Of a DNA stretch of 64,000 nt, positions 18,428-28,190 are shown in pieces (the first letter of the stretch is position 1; every line of letters starts with the position of its first letter). The position numbers and the translations under genes were made by a program. This stretch comes from Mitsuaria sp. GD03876 (lineage in GTDB: Bacteria; Pseudomonadota; Gammaproteobacteria; Burkholderiales; Burkholderiaceae_C), in assembly GCF_029840635.1 (NCBI RefSeq), contig NZ_JAOCCU010000026.1, positions 1-64,000 on the forward strand. The letters are read 5' to 3'. Under the pieces are notes generated by a model, which worked only from the letters and a program-made list of their open reading frames with translations, was not told the origin of the DNA and made no database searches.

Positions 18428-19851
18428 TCATTGCCGGGCCGGCGCCGCGGCGGGCGCGGCGCCCAGCAGCGTGTTCACGGCGGCCAGTTGCGGCTCGCCC
18501 AGCGCGCCGGCCGCCTGCTGCAGCAGCAGCTTGGACAGCACGTAGCGGTGGCGGGCCTGTTCCCAGGCGTTGCGGGCGTTGCTCTGCGTCTGGATCGCCA
18601 GCAGCAGGTCGGTCATCGTGCGCAGGCCCAGGTCCATGCCGCTGCGGGTCGAGGCCAGCGCCTTCTCCGCGGCCTGCACGGCGGTGCCGGCGGTGCGCAT
18701 CTGGCTCAGCGACGACAGCACCGCCTGGTACTGCGCCTGCGTCTCGCGGGTCATCGCGCGGCGGGCGCCCTCGAGCGCGTCGCGCAGCTGCTCGCGCTGG
18801 AACACGGCCTGGCGCTTCTGCGATTCGACGGCGCCGCCGGCGAACAGCGGGATCGTCAGCTTCAGTCCGACGGTGGCGTTGTAGCGGCCCGCGGCGTCGC
18901 CGGCGGCCAGGCCCGACAGCCGCTGGCCGTCCAGGCCGGCGCTCAGCGTGGGCAGGTGCGCGGCGCGCGCGGCGGCCACGCGCTGGTCGCCGGCGTCCAC
19001 CGCCAGCGCGGCGGCCCGCAGCGACGGGTTGTCGCGCAGCGCCTGCGTCACCCAGGCGTCGGGGTCGGCGGGATCGGGCATCAGCATCGCGAGTTCCGGC
19101 GCCAGCGGCGACAGCGTGCCGGGCATGCGGCCGGTGATCTCGGCCAGCGCCTGGCGCGCGTCGAGCAGCGATTCGCGCGTCTGCGCGGTGTTGCCGCGGG
19201 CCAGCTCGAAGTAGGCGCGGGCCTGCTCCACGTCCAGCGACGCCGACAGCTTGGCCTCGAAGCGCGACTGCGCCTGCGCGACCTGCTGGCCGTAGACGTC
19301 CTCGATCGCCTGCGCGGTCTCCAGCGCCGCCTGCGCGGTCAGCACGCCGAAGTAGGCGCGGGCGACGCGGGCGCACAGGTCGGCCTCGGCGGCGCGCACG
19401 CGCTCGTCCTCGGCGTCCACCAGCGTGCGGGCGGCGTCCCAGCTGCGCAGCCGGCTCAGGTCCACCAGCACCTGGCTCAGCGAGTGGGTCAGGCCGTGCT
19501 GGCGGGCGCCGGTGTCCTGGCGGCGTTCCTCGCTGAGCTGCGCGGACCACTGCGGCAGCAGCGGCGCGCGCGCCTGCACGGCGAGTTCCTGCTGCTGGCC
19601 GAGCACCGTGCGCGCGCCGGCCAGCACCGGGTCGGCGGCGCGGGCCTGCGCGTAGACCTCCAGCAGGTCCTCGGCGGCGGCCGGCAGGCAGCAGCCCACG
19701 CACAGCAGCGCCACCGATGCCAGCAGCGACAGCCGGGCCGCGCGTCGGCGCGCGCCGTGGGCCGGGGCCGCGCGCTCGGGCGCGGCGGGCGAAGGGGAAG
19801 ACGGCTTCATGGCAGGGGAGCGGGGCAGCGTGTGGGGCGGTGTCGGCGTCA

Positions 19852-19852
<1 letters not shown>
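18428..19852 (-). CDS. TolC-like outer-membrane efflux channel
   Basis: A 474-residue outer-membrane factor with the internal repeat of TolC: long helices with heptad spacing (two copies of the efflux-protein domain, about residues 65-260 and 270-460). A secretion signal lies at about residues 40-60, ending AAA before [10 protein letters not shown]. The ATG at 19852 overlaps the ATPase stop (ATGA) and is taken as the start by coupling; an internal ATG at 19810 would give a more typical N-terminus before the signal and cannot be excluded. A Cys pair sits in the hydrophobic stretch, but it does not make a good lipobox. The protein would dock with the adaptor to form a trans-envelope pump. Confidence 0.9.
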
Positions 19853-20574
<722 letters not shown>

Positions 20575-20675
20575 GAGGTTCCTCGCGGGCGTTGGTTCGG
20601 GGATGAAGGAAGAGGAAGGGGGAGGGCGCGGGCGCCGGGATCGATGTCGGTGGACGGGGGCATGGGCTCCGGGGC

Positions 20676-21944
20676 TCAGGGGCTCAGCGTCACGCGCTCG
20701 GCGCCGTCGAAGGCCTGCGTGCCGGACACGACGATGCGTTCACCGGGCTTCAGGCCGTCCAGGATCTCGACCTTGGACAGGCTCTGCGCGCCGAGCCGGA
20801 TCGGGCGTTTCACCGCCTGGCCGTCCTGCACGACGTAGGCGAAGCGGCCGCCGCCGTCCTCGACGAAGGAGCCGCGGTTGACGCTCAGCACCTTCTCGCG
20901 GCGGTCCAGCAGCACGCGGACCGACAGGCGCTGGTTCTGGCGCAACTGGTCGGGCGTGGCGCCGTCGAAGCGGATGCGGGCGGCGACCTCGTTGTTCACC
21001 ACCTCGGGCGACACCGAGCTCACCAGTCCGCGCCACTGGCGGCCGTTGCCGGCGATCTCGCCGGGCATGCCGATGGCGAGGTCGCGGGCGAAGCTCTCGG
21101 GCACCTGCATCTGCACTTCCAGCGCGCTCAGGTCCACGACGGTCAACAGCCCGGTGCCGGCGCCGACGTTGGCGCGCTCGGCCACCAGCAGCTGGCCGAC
21201 CTGGCCGTCCACCGGCGAGCGCAACGCGAGCTCGGCGACCTGGCGTTCCAGGTCCTTCACCAGCAGCTGCTGGCGCTGCAGCGCCTGCTGCTTGGACTGC
21301 AGCTCGAACTTCAGCGAATCGTCCTTGAGGCCGAGGCCCGACTGCGCGTGGGCGGCGGTGATGCGGGCTTTCTCGAGCGCGTCGCGGGCCTTCTCCACCT
21401 GCATGCCGGCGACGGCGCCGGCGTCGTAGGCCTTGGTCTGGCGGTCGAGGTCGTTGCGGGCGGTCTGCAGGTCGATGGCGGCGTTCTCGTAGGTCGAGCG
21501 CAGGGCGGCGCGCTGCTCGCGGCCGTCGACCTCGGCGCGCAGCGCCTCGGTGCGCAGCGCGTCGGCGTTGCTCTGCTCCTGGGCTAGCTTGGCGCGCAGA
21601 TCGGGGCTGTCGATCTCGCCGAGCAACTGGTCCTTGGCGACCTTGTCGCCGGCCTTGACCTTGAGCACCAGGTTGCCGCCGTGCAGCGCGTAGACGGTGG
21701 GGCTCATCGCGGCGACGACCTTGCCTTCGCCGGCGATGTCGCGCACCAGGGGGCCGATCTCCACGGTGGCGACCGACAGGCGCTGCAGGCTGACCGAGTT
21801 GCCGCTGCCCATCATCCGCTGCACGGCGGGCGCGGCGGCGAACGCGGCGGCGAGCAGGCCCGCGCCGCCCACCGCGAGCCAGAGGCGGCGGCGTCCGCGG
21901 GGTCGGGCGATGGGTTGGTCCTGGGCGGAGGTGTCGCGAATCAT
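20676..21944 (-). CDS. HlyD/MacA-like membrane-fusion protein (periplasmic adaptor)
   Basis: A 422-residue adaptor linking the inner-membrane permeases to the TolC-like channel. It has one N-terminal membrane helix (about 17-40), a split lipoyl/barrel-sandwich domain, a long coiled-coil hairpin (about 110-220, rich in Leu/Ala/Gln/Lys) and a C-terminal beta-barrel and MP domain. The frame allows a GTG at 21983, but the predicted sigma-54 transcription start is at about 21978, which excludes it, so ATG 21944 is the start. No good ribosome site precedes it; a tiny upstream frame whose stop overlaps this ATG may supply ribosomes. It is the first gene of the exporter operon. Confidence 0.92.
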   Translation of the reverse strand: MIRDTSAQDQPIARPRGRRRLWLAVGGAGLLAAAFAAAPAVQRMMGSGNSVSLQRLSVATVEIGPLVRDIAGEGKVVAAMSPTVYALHGGNLVLKVKAGDKVAKDQLLGEIDSPDLRAKLAQEQSNADALRTEALRAEVDGREQRAALRSTYENAAIDLQTARNDLDRQTKAYDAGAVAGMQVEKARDALEKARITAAHAQSGLGLKDDSLKFELQSKQQALQRQQLLVKDLERQVAELALRSPVDGQVGQLLVAERANVGAGTGLLTVVDLSALEVQMQVPESFARDLAIGMPGEIAGNGRQWRGLVSSVSPEVVNNEVAARIRFDGATPDQLRQNQRLSVRVLLDRREKVLSVNRGSFVEDGGGRFAYVVQDGQAVKRPIRLGAQSLSKVEILDGLKPGERIVVSGTQAFDGAERVTLSP

Positions 21945-21967
21945 GGGGTGTCCGGGGGGCGTCTCAT
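21941..21967 (-). CDS. Possible 8-residue leader peptide (MRRPPDTP)
   Basis: Inside the predicted 34-base 5' leader of the exporter mRNA an ATG opens an eight-codon frame. Its TGA overlaps the ATG of the membrane-fusion gene (ATGA). It contains an AGA codon, rare at this G+C content, and a Pro-Pro pair, both able to slow ribosomes. No clear ribosome site precedes it, so translation is unproven; it could be a coupling device or chance. Confidence 0.3.
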   Translation of the reverse strand: MRRPPDTP

Positions 21968-21988
21968 GTGATCGATGCCGCACTTGTT

Positions 21989-22004
21989 TGCAAGCCCCAT
22001 GCCA
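21989..22004 (-). promoter_or_regulatory. Sigma-54 (-24/-12) promoter of the exporter operon
   Basis: On the minus strand the sequence is TGGCATGGGGCTTGCA, matching the TGGCACG-N4-TTGCW consensus at every fixed position but one (T for C). The invariant GG and GC are exactly spaced, with -24 at 22002 and -12 at 21990. Predicted +1 is near 21978, 34 bases before the membrane-fusion start codon. An NtrC-type activator is encoded in the same operon, which is the protein class this promoter type requires. Confidence 0.8.
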
Positions 22005-22067
22005 CCCCGCGCCAGCGAGGAAATCCCTTTCAGATCAACCACTTGTGCTACAGCCACCCGACGACCG

Positions 22068-22085
22068 GAGTGTCCGCGGACACTC
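22068..22085. promoter_or_regulatory. 18-bp perfect palindrome: candidate enhancer for the NtrC-type regulator
   Basis: GAGTGTCCGCGGACACTC is a perfect inverted repeat. Its centre lies at about -98 from the predicted sigma-54 start, in the normal range for enhancer-binding proteins. A Fis-type DNA-binding domain such as that of the operon's regulator reads sites of this size. The divergent Ig-like gene starts 365 bases away on the other side, so the exporter operon is the likelier target. Confidence 0.65.
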
Positions 22086-22141
22086 GCACGGACAGCGCCG
22101 GACAGCGCCGGACAGCGCGGACAGCACGGACAGCACGGACG
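22078..22141 (+). repeat. Phased array of GGACA half-sites
   Basis: The right half of the palindrome (GGACA) is repeated in direct orientation at 22078, 22090, 22100, 22110, 22119 and 22128, with a degenerate GGACG at 22137. Spacing is 12, 10, 10, 9, 9, 9 bases, close to one helical turn. The array extends the candidate enhancer away from the promoter. The rest of 21945-22449 holds the sigma-54 element and leader, and toward 22449 an unremarkable leader of the divergent gene. Confidence 0.6.
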
Positions 22142-22449
22142 GCGCGATGCGGCGGCCACCGCAGCGGCGTGGCGCACGCGCACGGCGCGGTGGTGTTCAA
22201 CGGGGAGTCAGCGAGCGTGTGTGGGGCCGGAATGGGGCTTGGGGGTCCAGGAGGGATCCCCCATGCCCCGTGAAGAGCCCGCGCTTGGCCGACCGGGGTG
22301 ATCGGGGTGATGGGGTGTCGCGAGTTCCAGTCACCGTGGCTACTGGAGTCCGTGCTGGTTCCCCTGACGGCTACTGTTCGAGGCAGATGCGCGAAGTGGC
22401 TGAGGGGCAAACACTGGCGGTTCCCTGTTGCAACCTTTCTGGAGCTGCG

Positions 22450-23451
22450 ATGAACCGATTCCGGGTGTTGAGGAAGCCGATGCTGGTGGTGGTGCGAGGC
22501 GAGGGTGGGAATGCCGGCGATGCCGCCGATCAGGGCGACGTCGCCGAGGAGGCCGAGGAGGCTGAGAAGGCCGAGTGGCCCGCGGACGTATCGCCCGACG
22601 AGGGGGATGGCGGCCCCTCGCTGGCTTGGCTCGCGCTGGGCGGGCTGGGCCTTGGCGCGGCGATGGCCGCGGGCGTGTCTGGCGGTGGCGGTGGCGGTGG
22701 CGGACGCGGCACCGGACTGCCGTCGACGAAGCTGATCTCGGAGGGCCCGGGCGCGTCGTCGACGCTGATGCCGTTCGATCCGGACGCGCGGATCCCGTCG
22801 TCGCCCGGAGGCACCGTGGTGCTCGGCCTGCAGGTGATCGCGCCGGTCACGCGGCCGGACGGGCTGCCGGTGACGAACGACGGCACGGTGCTGGTCCGGG
22901 GGCTCGTGCCGGGCGCGCGCTGGTGGTACCGCTTCGAGGGCGACGCCGACTGGACGCCCGGCAGCGGCGACCGCATTCCCGCGGCGGTCACGAAGGCGGC
23001 CGGTGGCGGCGGCGACGGCGTGCGCCGGGTGGCGGTCTACCAGCAGGACGTGGCGGGCCTGGACAGTCCTGCGGCGGGTTTGCCGTTCGCGCTGGACCAG
23101 ACGCCGCCGGTGCGCCCGGCGCTGCGGCTCAAGAACGATACCGGCGTCGATCCGTCCGACGGCCACACCACCGATCCGACGATGGTCATCGACCGCCGCG
23201 ATCCCGAGGCGACGCTGCAGTTGAGCATCGATGGCCGGCCCTTCGTCGACTGGGCCGGCGACGAGGTGCCGAAGTCCGCCTTCGACGGCCTCCAGGGCGA
23301 GGTGGATGTCCGCGCCCGCCTGGTGGACGCGGCGGGCAACGTCGGCCCGACCCTCAGCCTGCCGGTCTCGCTGCACGTGACGCCGCCGCCGGCGCCGCTG
23401 CTCGTCCTGGTGACGGCGCCGCCGCTGGCGGACGCCGTGCTGCCGGTCTGA
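22450..23451 (+). CDS. Ig-like repeat protein with glycine-rich membrane-like segment (short form)
   Basis: A 333-residue protein. The N-terminus (MNRFRVLRKPMLVVVRG) is followed by an acidic Ala/Glu stretch (about 24-50), a hydrophobic Ala/Gly/Leu helix (57-76) and a run of glycines (78-85). The remainder carries one and a half Ig-like modules of the GLVPGARWWYRFEGDADWTPG type with DTGVDPSDG linkers. These modules are also found in the larger protein at 25527. The layout resembles the N-terminal anchor region of giant Burkholderiales adhesins, but it is short and has no obvious secretion target at the C-terminus. It ends 3 bases before the convergent glnS stop. The start is ATG 22450 after a weak CTGGAGCTGCG site. 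It may be a remnant or a stand-alone surface protein. Confidence 0.7.
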   Translation: MNRFRVLRKPMLVVVRGEGGNAGDAADQGDVAEEAEEAEKAEWPADVSPDEGDGGPSLAWLALGGLGLGAAMAAGVSGGGGGGGGRGTGLPSTKLISEGPGASSTLMPFDPDARIPSSPGGTVVLGLQVIAPVTRPDGLPVTNDGTVLVRGLVPGARWWYRFEGDADWTPGSGDRIPAAVTKAAGGGGDGVRRVAVYQQDVAGLDSPAAGLPFALDQTPPVRPALRLKNDTGVDPSDGHTTDPTMVIDRRDPEATLQLSIDGRPFVDWAGDEVPKSAFDGLQGEVDVRARLVDAAGNVGPTLSLPVSLHVTPPPAPLLVLVTAPPLADAVLPV

Positions 23452-23454
23452 GGC

Positions 23455-25284
23455 TTACTTGCCGAAGCTGTCCTTCAGCCCGGTGATCTTGTTGAACACC
23501 GGCGCTCCCGCGCGGTGGTCGACGCGGTCGGCGACGAAGTAGCCGTGGCGCTCGAACTGCACCTTGGTGTCGGGCGCCACGTCCTTGAGCGACGGCTCCA
23601 GGTAGCCGCGCGCGACGCGCTTGGCGTTCGGGTTCAGCAGCTCCAGGAAGTTGCGCTCGCCGGCATCGGGCTGTGCCTCGGTGAACAGGCGGTCGTACAG
23701 CCGCAGCTCGGTGGCCACGCCCTCGTGGACGCCGACCCAGGTGATGACGCCCTTGACCTTGACCGCGTCCGCGCCCGGCGTGCCGCTCTTGGTGTCGGGC
23801 ACCAGTTTGGCCAGCACGGCGGTGACGGTGCCGTCGGCGTCCTTCTCGCAGCCGGTGCATTCGATCACGTAGCCGTACTTCAGCCGCGCCTTGTTGCCGG
23901 GGAAGAGCCGGTGGTAGCCCTTGGGCGGCGTCTCCATGAAGTCCTCGCGCTCGATCCACAGCTCGGGTCCGAGGCTGAACTGGCGGGTGCCGAGTTCGGG
24001 CACATGCGGATGGGCCGGCGCGGCGCAGGGCTCGCGGTGGTCGAGCGAGCCGAAGATCTCGGCGTAGTTCTCGAGCTTGAGCCGGACCGGGTCCAGCACC
24101 GCCATCGCGCGGGCGGCCTTGCCCTCGAGGTCGGCGCGCAGGTAGCCGTCCAGCACCGCGTAGTCGATCCAGGCGTTGGTCTTGGAGGCGCCGGTGCTCT
24201 CGACCATCGCGCGGATGGACTCGGGCGTGTAGCCGCGGCGGCGCATGCCGACCAGGGTGGGCATGCGCGGGTCGTCCCAGCCGTCGACGTGCTTGTCCTC
24301 GACCAGCTGGCGCAGCTTGCGCTTGGACGTGACGACGTAGCTCAGGTTGAGCCGGCCGAACTCGTACTGGTACGGCAGCGGGCGGGCCAGCAGGCCGCCT
24401 TCGGCCAGGCGCTCGAGCAGCCAGTCGTAGAACGGGCGCTGGTCCTCGAACTCCAGCGTGCAGACGCTGTGGGTGATGCATTCCAGCGCGTCCTCGATCG
24501 GATGCGCGTAGGTGTACATCGGGTAGATGCACCACTGGTCACCGGTGTTGTGGTGCGTGGCGCGGCGGATGCGGTACAGCGCCGGGTCGCGCAGGTTGAT
24601 GTTGGGCGACGCCATGTCGATCTTGGCGCGCAGCACCATCGCGCCGTCCGGGTGCCGGCCGTCGCGCATCTCGCGCAGCCGGGCGAGGTTGTCCTCGGGC
24701 GAGCGGTCGCGGAACGGGCTGTTCTTGCCGGGCGTGCCGAAGTCGCCGCGGTTGGCGCGCATTTCCTCGGGCGTCTGCTCGTCGACGTAGGCCAGGCCTT
24801 GCGACACCAGGTACTCGGCGGCGCGGTACATGAAGTCGAAGTAGTTGCTGGCGTAGAACAGGTGGCTGGTCTCGTGGCCGGCGCCGTCCGGCGCGTCCCA
24901 GCTCCAGCCCAGCCACGCGACCATCTCCTTGATCGCGTCGACGTATTCCTGCTCTTCCTTCTCCGGATTGGTGTCGTCGAAGCGCAGGTGGCAGACGCCG
25001 CCGTAGTCCCGGGCCAGGCCGAAGTTCAGGCAGATCGACTTGGCATGGCCGATGTGCAGGTAGCCGTTGGGTTCGGGCGGGAAGCGGGTGCGGATGCGGG
25101 CCGGGTCCAGCGGGCCGGCGGCGTGGTGCGCCGCGTCGCCCGGGCTGCCGCCGAAGTGGCGCGCCGGCTGGAAGCCCTGCTCCAGGTCGCGCTCGATGAT
25201 GGCGCGCAGGAAGTTGCTGGGCTTGACGGCGGGCTCCGTCTTGTCGGACGCGTGAGCGCCGGCGGTCTTGTCGTGGCTGGACAT
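23455..25284 (-). CDS. glnS: Glutamine--tRNA ligase
   Basis: A 609-residue class I aminoacyl-tRNA synthetase that charges tRNA-Gln. The HIGH motif is present as HIGH in PPEPNGYLHIGHAKS, and the KMSKS-equivalent appears as TSKRK (VVTSKRKLRQ). The C-terminal anticodon-binding beta-barrels are full length. Met is replaced by Thr in the second motif relative to the common VMSKRK; the lysines are kept. An extra 25-residue N-terminal lead (MSSHDKTAGAHASDK) precedes the conserved NFLR start. Its presence indicates direct glutaminylation. It stands as a single gene, convergent with the Ig-like gene before it. Confidence 0.97.
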   Translation of the reverse strand: MSSHDKTAGAHASDKTEPAVKPSNFLRAIIERDLEQGFQPARHFGGSPGDAAHHAAGPLDPARIRTRFPPEPNGYLHIGHAKSICLNFGLARDYGGVCHLRFDDTNPEKEEQEYVDAIKEMVAWLGWSWDAPDGAGHETSHLFYASNYFDFMYRAAEYLVSQGLAYVDEQTPEEMRANRGDFGTPGKNSPFRDRSPEDNLARLREMRDGRHPDGAMVLRAKIDMASPNINLRDPALYRIRRATHHNTGDQWCIYPMYTYAHPIEDALECITHSVCTLEFEDQRPFYDWLLERLAEGGLLARPLPYQYEFGRLNLSYVVTSKRKLRQLVEDKHVDGWDDPRMPTLVGMRRRGYTPESIRAMVESTGASKTNAWIDYAVLDGYLRADLEGKAARAMAVLDPVRLKLENYAEIFGSLDHREPCAAPAHPHVPELGTRQFSLGPELWIEREDFMETPPKGYHRLFPGNKARLKYGYVIECTGCEKDADGTVTAVLAKLVPDTKSGTPGADAVKVKGVITWVGVHEGVATELRLYDRLFTEAQPDAGERNFLELLNPNAKRVARGYLEPSLKDVAPDTKVQFERHGYFVADRVDHRAGAPVFNKITGLKDSFGK

Positions 25285-25526
25285 CGATGAATGGGGGCTC
25301 GAATGAGGCCGTGGATTCTACGTGGGGCCGTCGGGTCGATCCGGGGACAGGGACGTCCGCGACCCAGAGGGGTTTGGTCGCATCGCGGACGTGGTTGACT
25401 TGCTTGTTGAATCGACGACTTCGATGGGTGGAAGCTGTCGATAGGGTGGGCAGGTCGAGGTGATGGAACGGGCCGGGTGTCGTTTTGATACTCGCGGCTC
25501 CTCACAGAGCGATCCGTTGACAACCC

Positions 25527-28148
25527 ATGTTGCACCCTGACACCCCGCCGACACCCCCTGGCCCTTCTTCCCCCGCACCTGCCGCGACGCCTGTCGCCGC
25601 GCGCCGCAAGCCGAAGCGACGTCATGACGCGGCGGATGACGACCCGGCGACCGACGCCTCGCCCGAGGAGGGCGGCGAAGGCCGCGAGGGCGGCGAGGGC
25701 CGCGAGGGCCGCGAGGGTGCCGAGGCTGGCGTGGCGGCGGTTGCCGCGTCGGACGACCGCTCCACCGAGAAGTCCATCGCGGCGATGGTGACCTGGCTGC
25801 TGGGCGCGGCGATCGCGGCCGGTTCGGCGGCGGCCCTGTCCGGCGGCAATGGCGCCGAGGCCAGGCCCGAGCCCGAACCGGGGCCCCGTCCGGAGCCCGA
25901 ATCGAGGCCGAAGCCCGATCCGGAACCCCAACCGAAGCCGAAGCCGGATCCCGACCCACGGCCCACGCCCGATCCGCAACCGAAGCCGGAACCGGAACCG
26001 GAACCCGTGCCTCAACCGAAACCCGATCCGGAGCCTCATCCCAAGCCGGATCCCGATCCGAAGCCCGAACCCGAACCCGAGCTGAAACCGGATCCGAAAC
26101 CGGACCCGCAGCCGAGACCCGATCCGGAGCCTCAACCCAAACCGGACCCCGATCCGAAGCCCGAACCCGAGCCGAAACCGGACCCGAAACCGGACCCGAA
26201 GCCCGATCCGGACCCTCAACCGAAGCCGGATCCCGACCCGCAACCGGTGCCCGCGCCCGCGGCACCGGGCCTGACGCTGGTCTCGCCGAAGGCGGTCCGC
26301 GCCGACTTGCTCGGCATCGCCGGCGAGATCCGCGTCGAGGGCCTCGAACCGGGCGCGACCTGGACCTACTCGCTCGACGGCGGCAAGACCTGGCACCCGG
26401 GCGCCGGGACCGCGCTGGCGCCGGCCGCGCTGGGCGCCGACGGCGCCAAGTCGCTGCTGGTCGCGCAGGTCAACGCGCAGGGCGGCCGCAGCGCCGAAAG
26501 CCCCCTGCGGTTCGACCTCGACACGGTCGCCCCCGGGGAGCCCGGCGTGTCGCTGGTGTCGGACACCGGCGTCTCGGCGTCCGACGGCGTGACGCGTGAC
26601 GGCACGCTGCGCATCGACGGCCTGGAGCCCGGCGCGCGCTGGTCCTTCAGCGTCGACGGCGGGACGACCTGGCCGGAGGGCGTCGGCTCGACGATCGAGG
26701 CGCGCCACCTCGGCGCCGATGGCGCGAAGGAGATCTGGGTCCGCCAGACGGACGACGCCGGCAACGAAGGACCGGTCGCCAGGCTGCCCGTGGTGCTCGA
26801 CCGCGTCGCCCTGGCGCCGGTGGCGACCCTGACGCGCGACACCGGCGCCAGCGCCACCGACGGTGTCACCAGCGAGGCGCGGGTGAGCGTGACGGGCCTG
26901 GAGGCGGGCGCGACCTGGAAGTACAGCCTCGACGGCGTGACCTGGACCGAGGGCCAGGGCGACTCGATCCCGTCGGCGGCGTTCGGCGCGGACGGCCTCA
27001 AGAGGGTCTGGGTCCAGCAGACCGACCGCGCCGGCAATGTCAGCGCGACCCAGCCGCTGGACTTCACGCTGGACCGCTCGGCCGAGGCGCCGACCGCGAC
27101 GCTGCGCAGTCCGGCGCGGGACCATTTCGCCGCGAAGCTGCCGGACGGGTCTGACTTCTACGTGAGCAACCGGGTGAATGACGACACCTGGATCCAGCTG
27201 GGCCTGGCGCCGGGCGCGACCTGGTCATGCAGCGTCGACGGCAAGGCCTACGCGACGGGCAGCGGCGACCGGCTGAACCTCGCGGCGCTCGCCGACGGCG
27301 CGCATGAGCTGAAGATCCGCCAGCAGGACCTGGCCGGCAACTGGAGCGGCGACACGGTCCTGAACCTCACGATGGAGAACCAGGCGCCGACGGTGTCGGG
27401 GCTCTGGACCCATGATCGAACGAACCGGGAGATGTACTGGCGGCTGCAGACCGATGAGCAGGTACAGGTCGCGGTGATCCCGGTGGGCACCCCTAACACC
27501 GGCAGCGCGGAAAGCTATCTCGACGTTGGCCGGGCCGCGATGACGCAACTGGTCGTTCCAGGCCAGGATGCCAAGGCCCATGTCCTGACCTTGCCGAGCG
27601 ACATGTACATGGTCGTCGCCATCGACCAGGCGGGCAACGCCGCCTTCGCCTCGATGCGCGGCGAGTCCACCCCCGCCGGCCTGTCCGCCAACGCGATCGA
27701 GGCGACGAAGCAGTCGTCGCCGCCGAACATGCAGATCGCTCACGCGGCGTTCAACGCCGGCCTCACTGCGTGGACCGCGACCTCGAGCCTCGACACCGAC
27801 CACCTGTACGGCAGTGTGAACGCCGACCGGTTCATCTGGCAGCAACTGTCGAGTCGCGGCGGGATGGACTGGGTGCACGGCTACGACAAGCGGCAGGGCG
27901 ACGTGCTCGAGATCGGCGGCCTGCGGGCGAACCCGAACGACACGTCCCCGGCGCAGCTCGCCCGGTTCTTCCGCAAGGAGGTGCTGGCCGACGGCACGGT
28001 GTCGCTGTGGATCGACAAGGACGGCCTGGGCCAGACCTATCCCGGCGACGACCGCACGCTCTTCGACCAGCGGATCCTGGTGTCCTCGGACAGCGGTCCG
28101 GACCTGACGATCCGCCTGTCGCAGACCGGCGCGACCTTCGTCCTTTGA
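25527..28148 (+). CDS. Large Ig-like repeat protein with Pro-rich linker, probable secreted adhesin-like protein
   Basis: An 873-residue protein. N-terminus: Pro/Ala-rich, with a basic RRKPKRR patch at 26-32, then an acidic Glu/Gly repeat (47-65) and a hydrophobic helix (about 84-104) ending ALSGG, as in the shorter paralogue at 22450. Residues 111 to about 246 are an almost pure Pro/Asp/Glu/Lys repeat (PKPDPEP type), stiff and extended. Four Ig-like modules follow (about 247-620), each with a [18 protein letters not shown] core and AGN turn. The last 100 residues include GDVLEIGGL and a [14 protein letters not shown] segment, reminiscent of type I secretion target domains. No calcium-binding nonapeptide repeats are seen. 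The ATG at 25527 has no good ribosome site. The likely location is the cell surface or exterior. Confidence 0.75.
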   Translation: MLHPDTPPTPPGPSSPAPAATPVAARRKPKRRHDAADDDPATDASPEEGGEGREGGEGREGREGAEAGVAAVAASDDRSTEKSIAAMVTWLLGAAIAAGSAAALSGGNGAEARPEPEPGPRPEPESRPKPDPEPQPKPKPDPDPRPTPDPQPKPEPEPEPVPQPKPDPEPHPKPDPDPKPEPEPELKPDPKPDPQPRPDPEPQPKPDPDPKPEPEPKPDPKPDPKPDPDPQPKPDPDPQPVPAPAAPGLTLVSPKAVRADLLGIAGEIRVEGLEPGATWTYSLDGGKTWHPGAGTALAPAALGADGAKSLLVAQVNAQGGRSAESPLRFDLDTVAPGEPGVSLVSDTGVSASDGVTRDGTLRIDGLEPGARWSFSVDGGTTWPEGVGSTIEARHLGADGAKEIWVRQTDDAGNEGPVARLPVVLDRVALAPVATLTRDTGASATDGVTSEARVSVTGLEAGATWKYSLDGVTWTEGQGDSIPSAAFGADGLKRVWVQQTDRAGNVSATQPLDFTLDRSAEAPTATLRSPARDHFAAKLPDGSDFYVSNRVNDDTWIQLGLAPGATWSCSVDGKAYATGSGDRLNLAALADGAHELKIRQQDLAGNWSGDTVLNLTMENQAPTVSGLWTHDRTNREMYWRLQTDEQVQVAVIPVGTPNTGSAESYLDVGRAAMTQLVVPGQDAKAHVLTLPSDMYMVVAIDQAGNAAFASMRGESTPAGLSANAIEATKQSSPPNMQIAHAAFNAGLTAWTATSSLDTDHLYGSVNADRFIWQQLSSRGGMDWVHGYDKRQGDVLEIGGLRANPNDTSPAQLARFFRKEVLADGTVSLWIDKDGLGQTYPGDDRTLFDQRILVSSDSGPDLTIRLSQTGATFVL
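25861..26250 (+). repeat. Tandem repeats encoding the Pro/Asp/Glu/Lys linker
   Basis: About 390 bp of short degenerate repeats (6- to 12-base units such as CCCGATCCG and AAGCCGGA) code for the PxPxP linker of the large Ig-like protein. The frame is maintained throughout. Such tracts vary in length between strains by slippage. Confidence 0.8.
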
Positions 28149-28190
28149 GCGCCAAGGCGGCGCCCGGCGCCCTCGCTCAGGGAGCCGGGT

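Noticed and set aside
21945-21983. GTG 21983 as the adaptor start
   Set aside because: It lies upstream of the predicted sigma-54 transcription start and adds 13 residues with no function; ATG 21944 is kept.
22068-22141. CRISPR array
   Set aside because: Units of about 10 bases with no spacers of 25-40 bases and no cas genes; it is a short tandem array.
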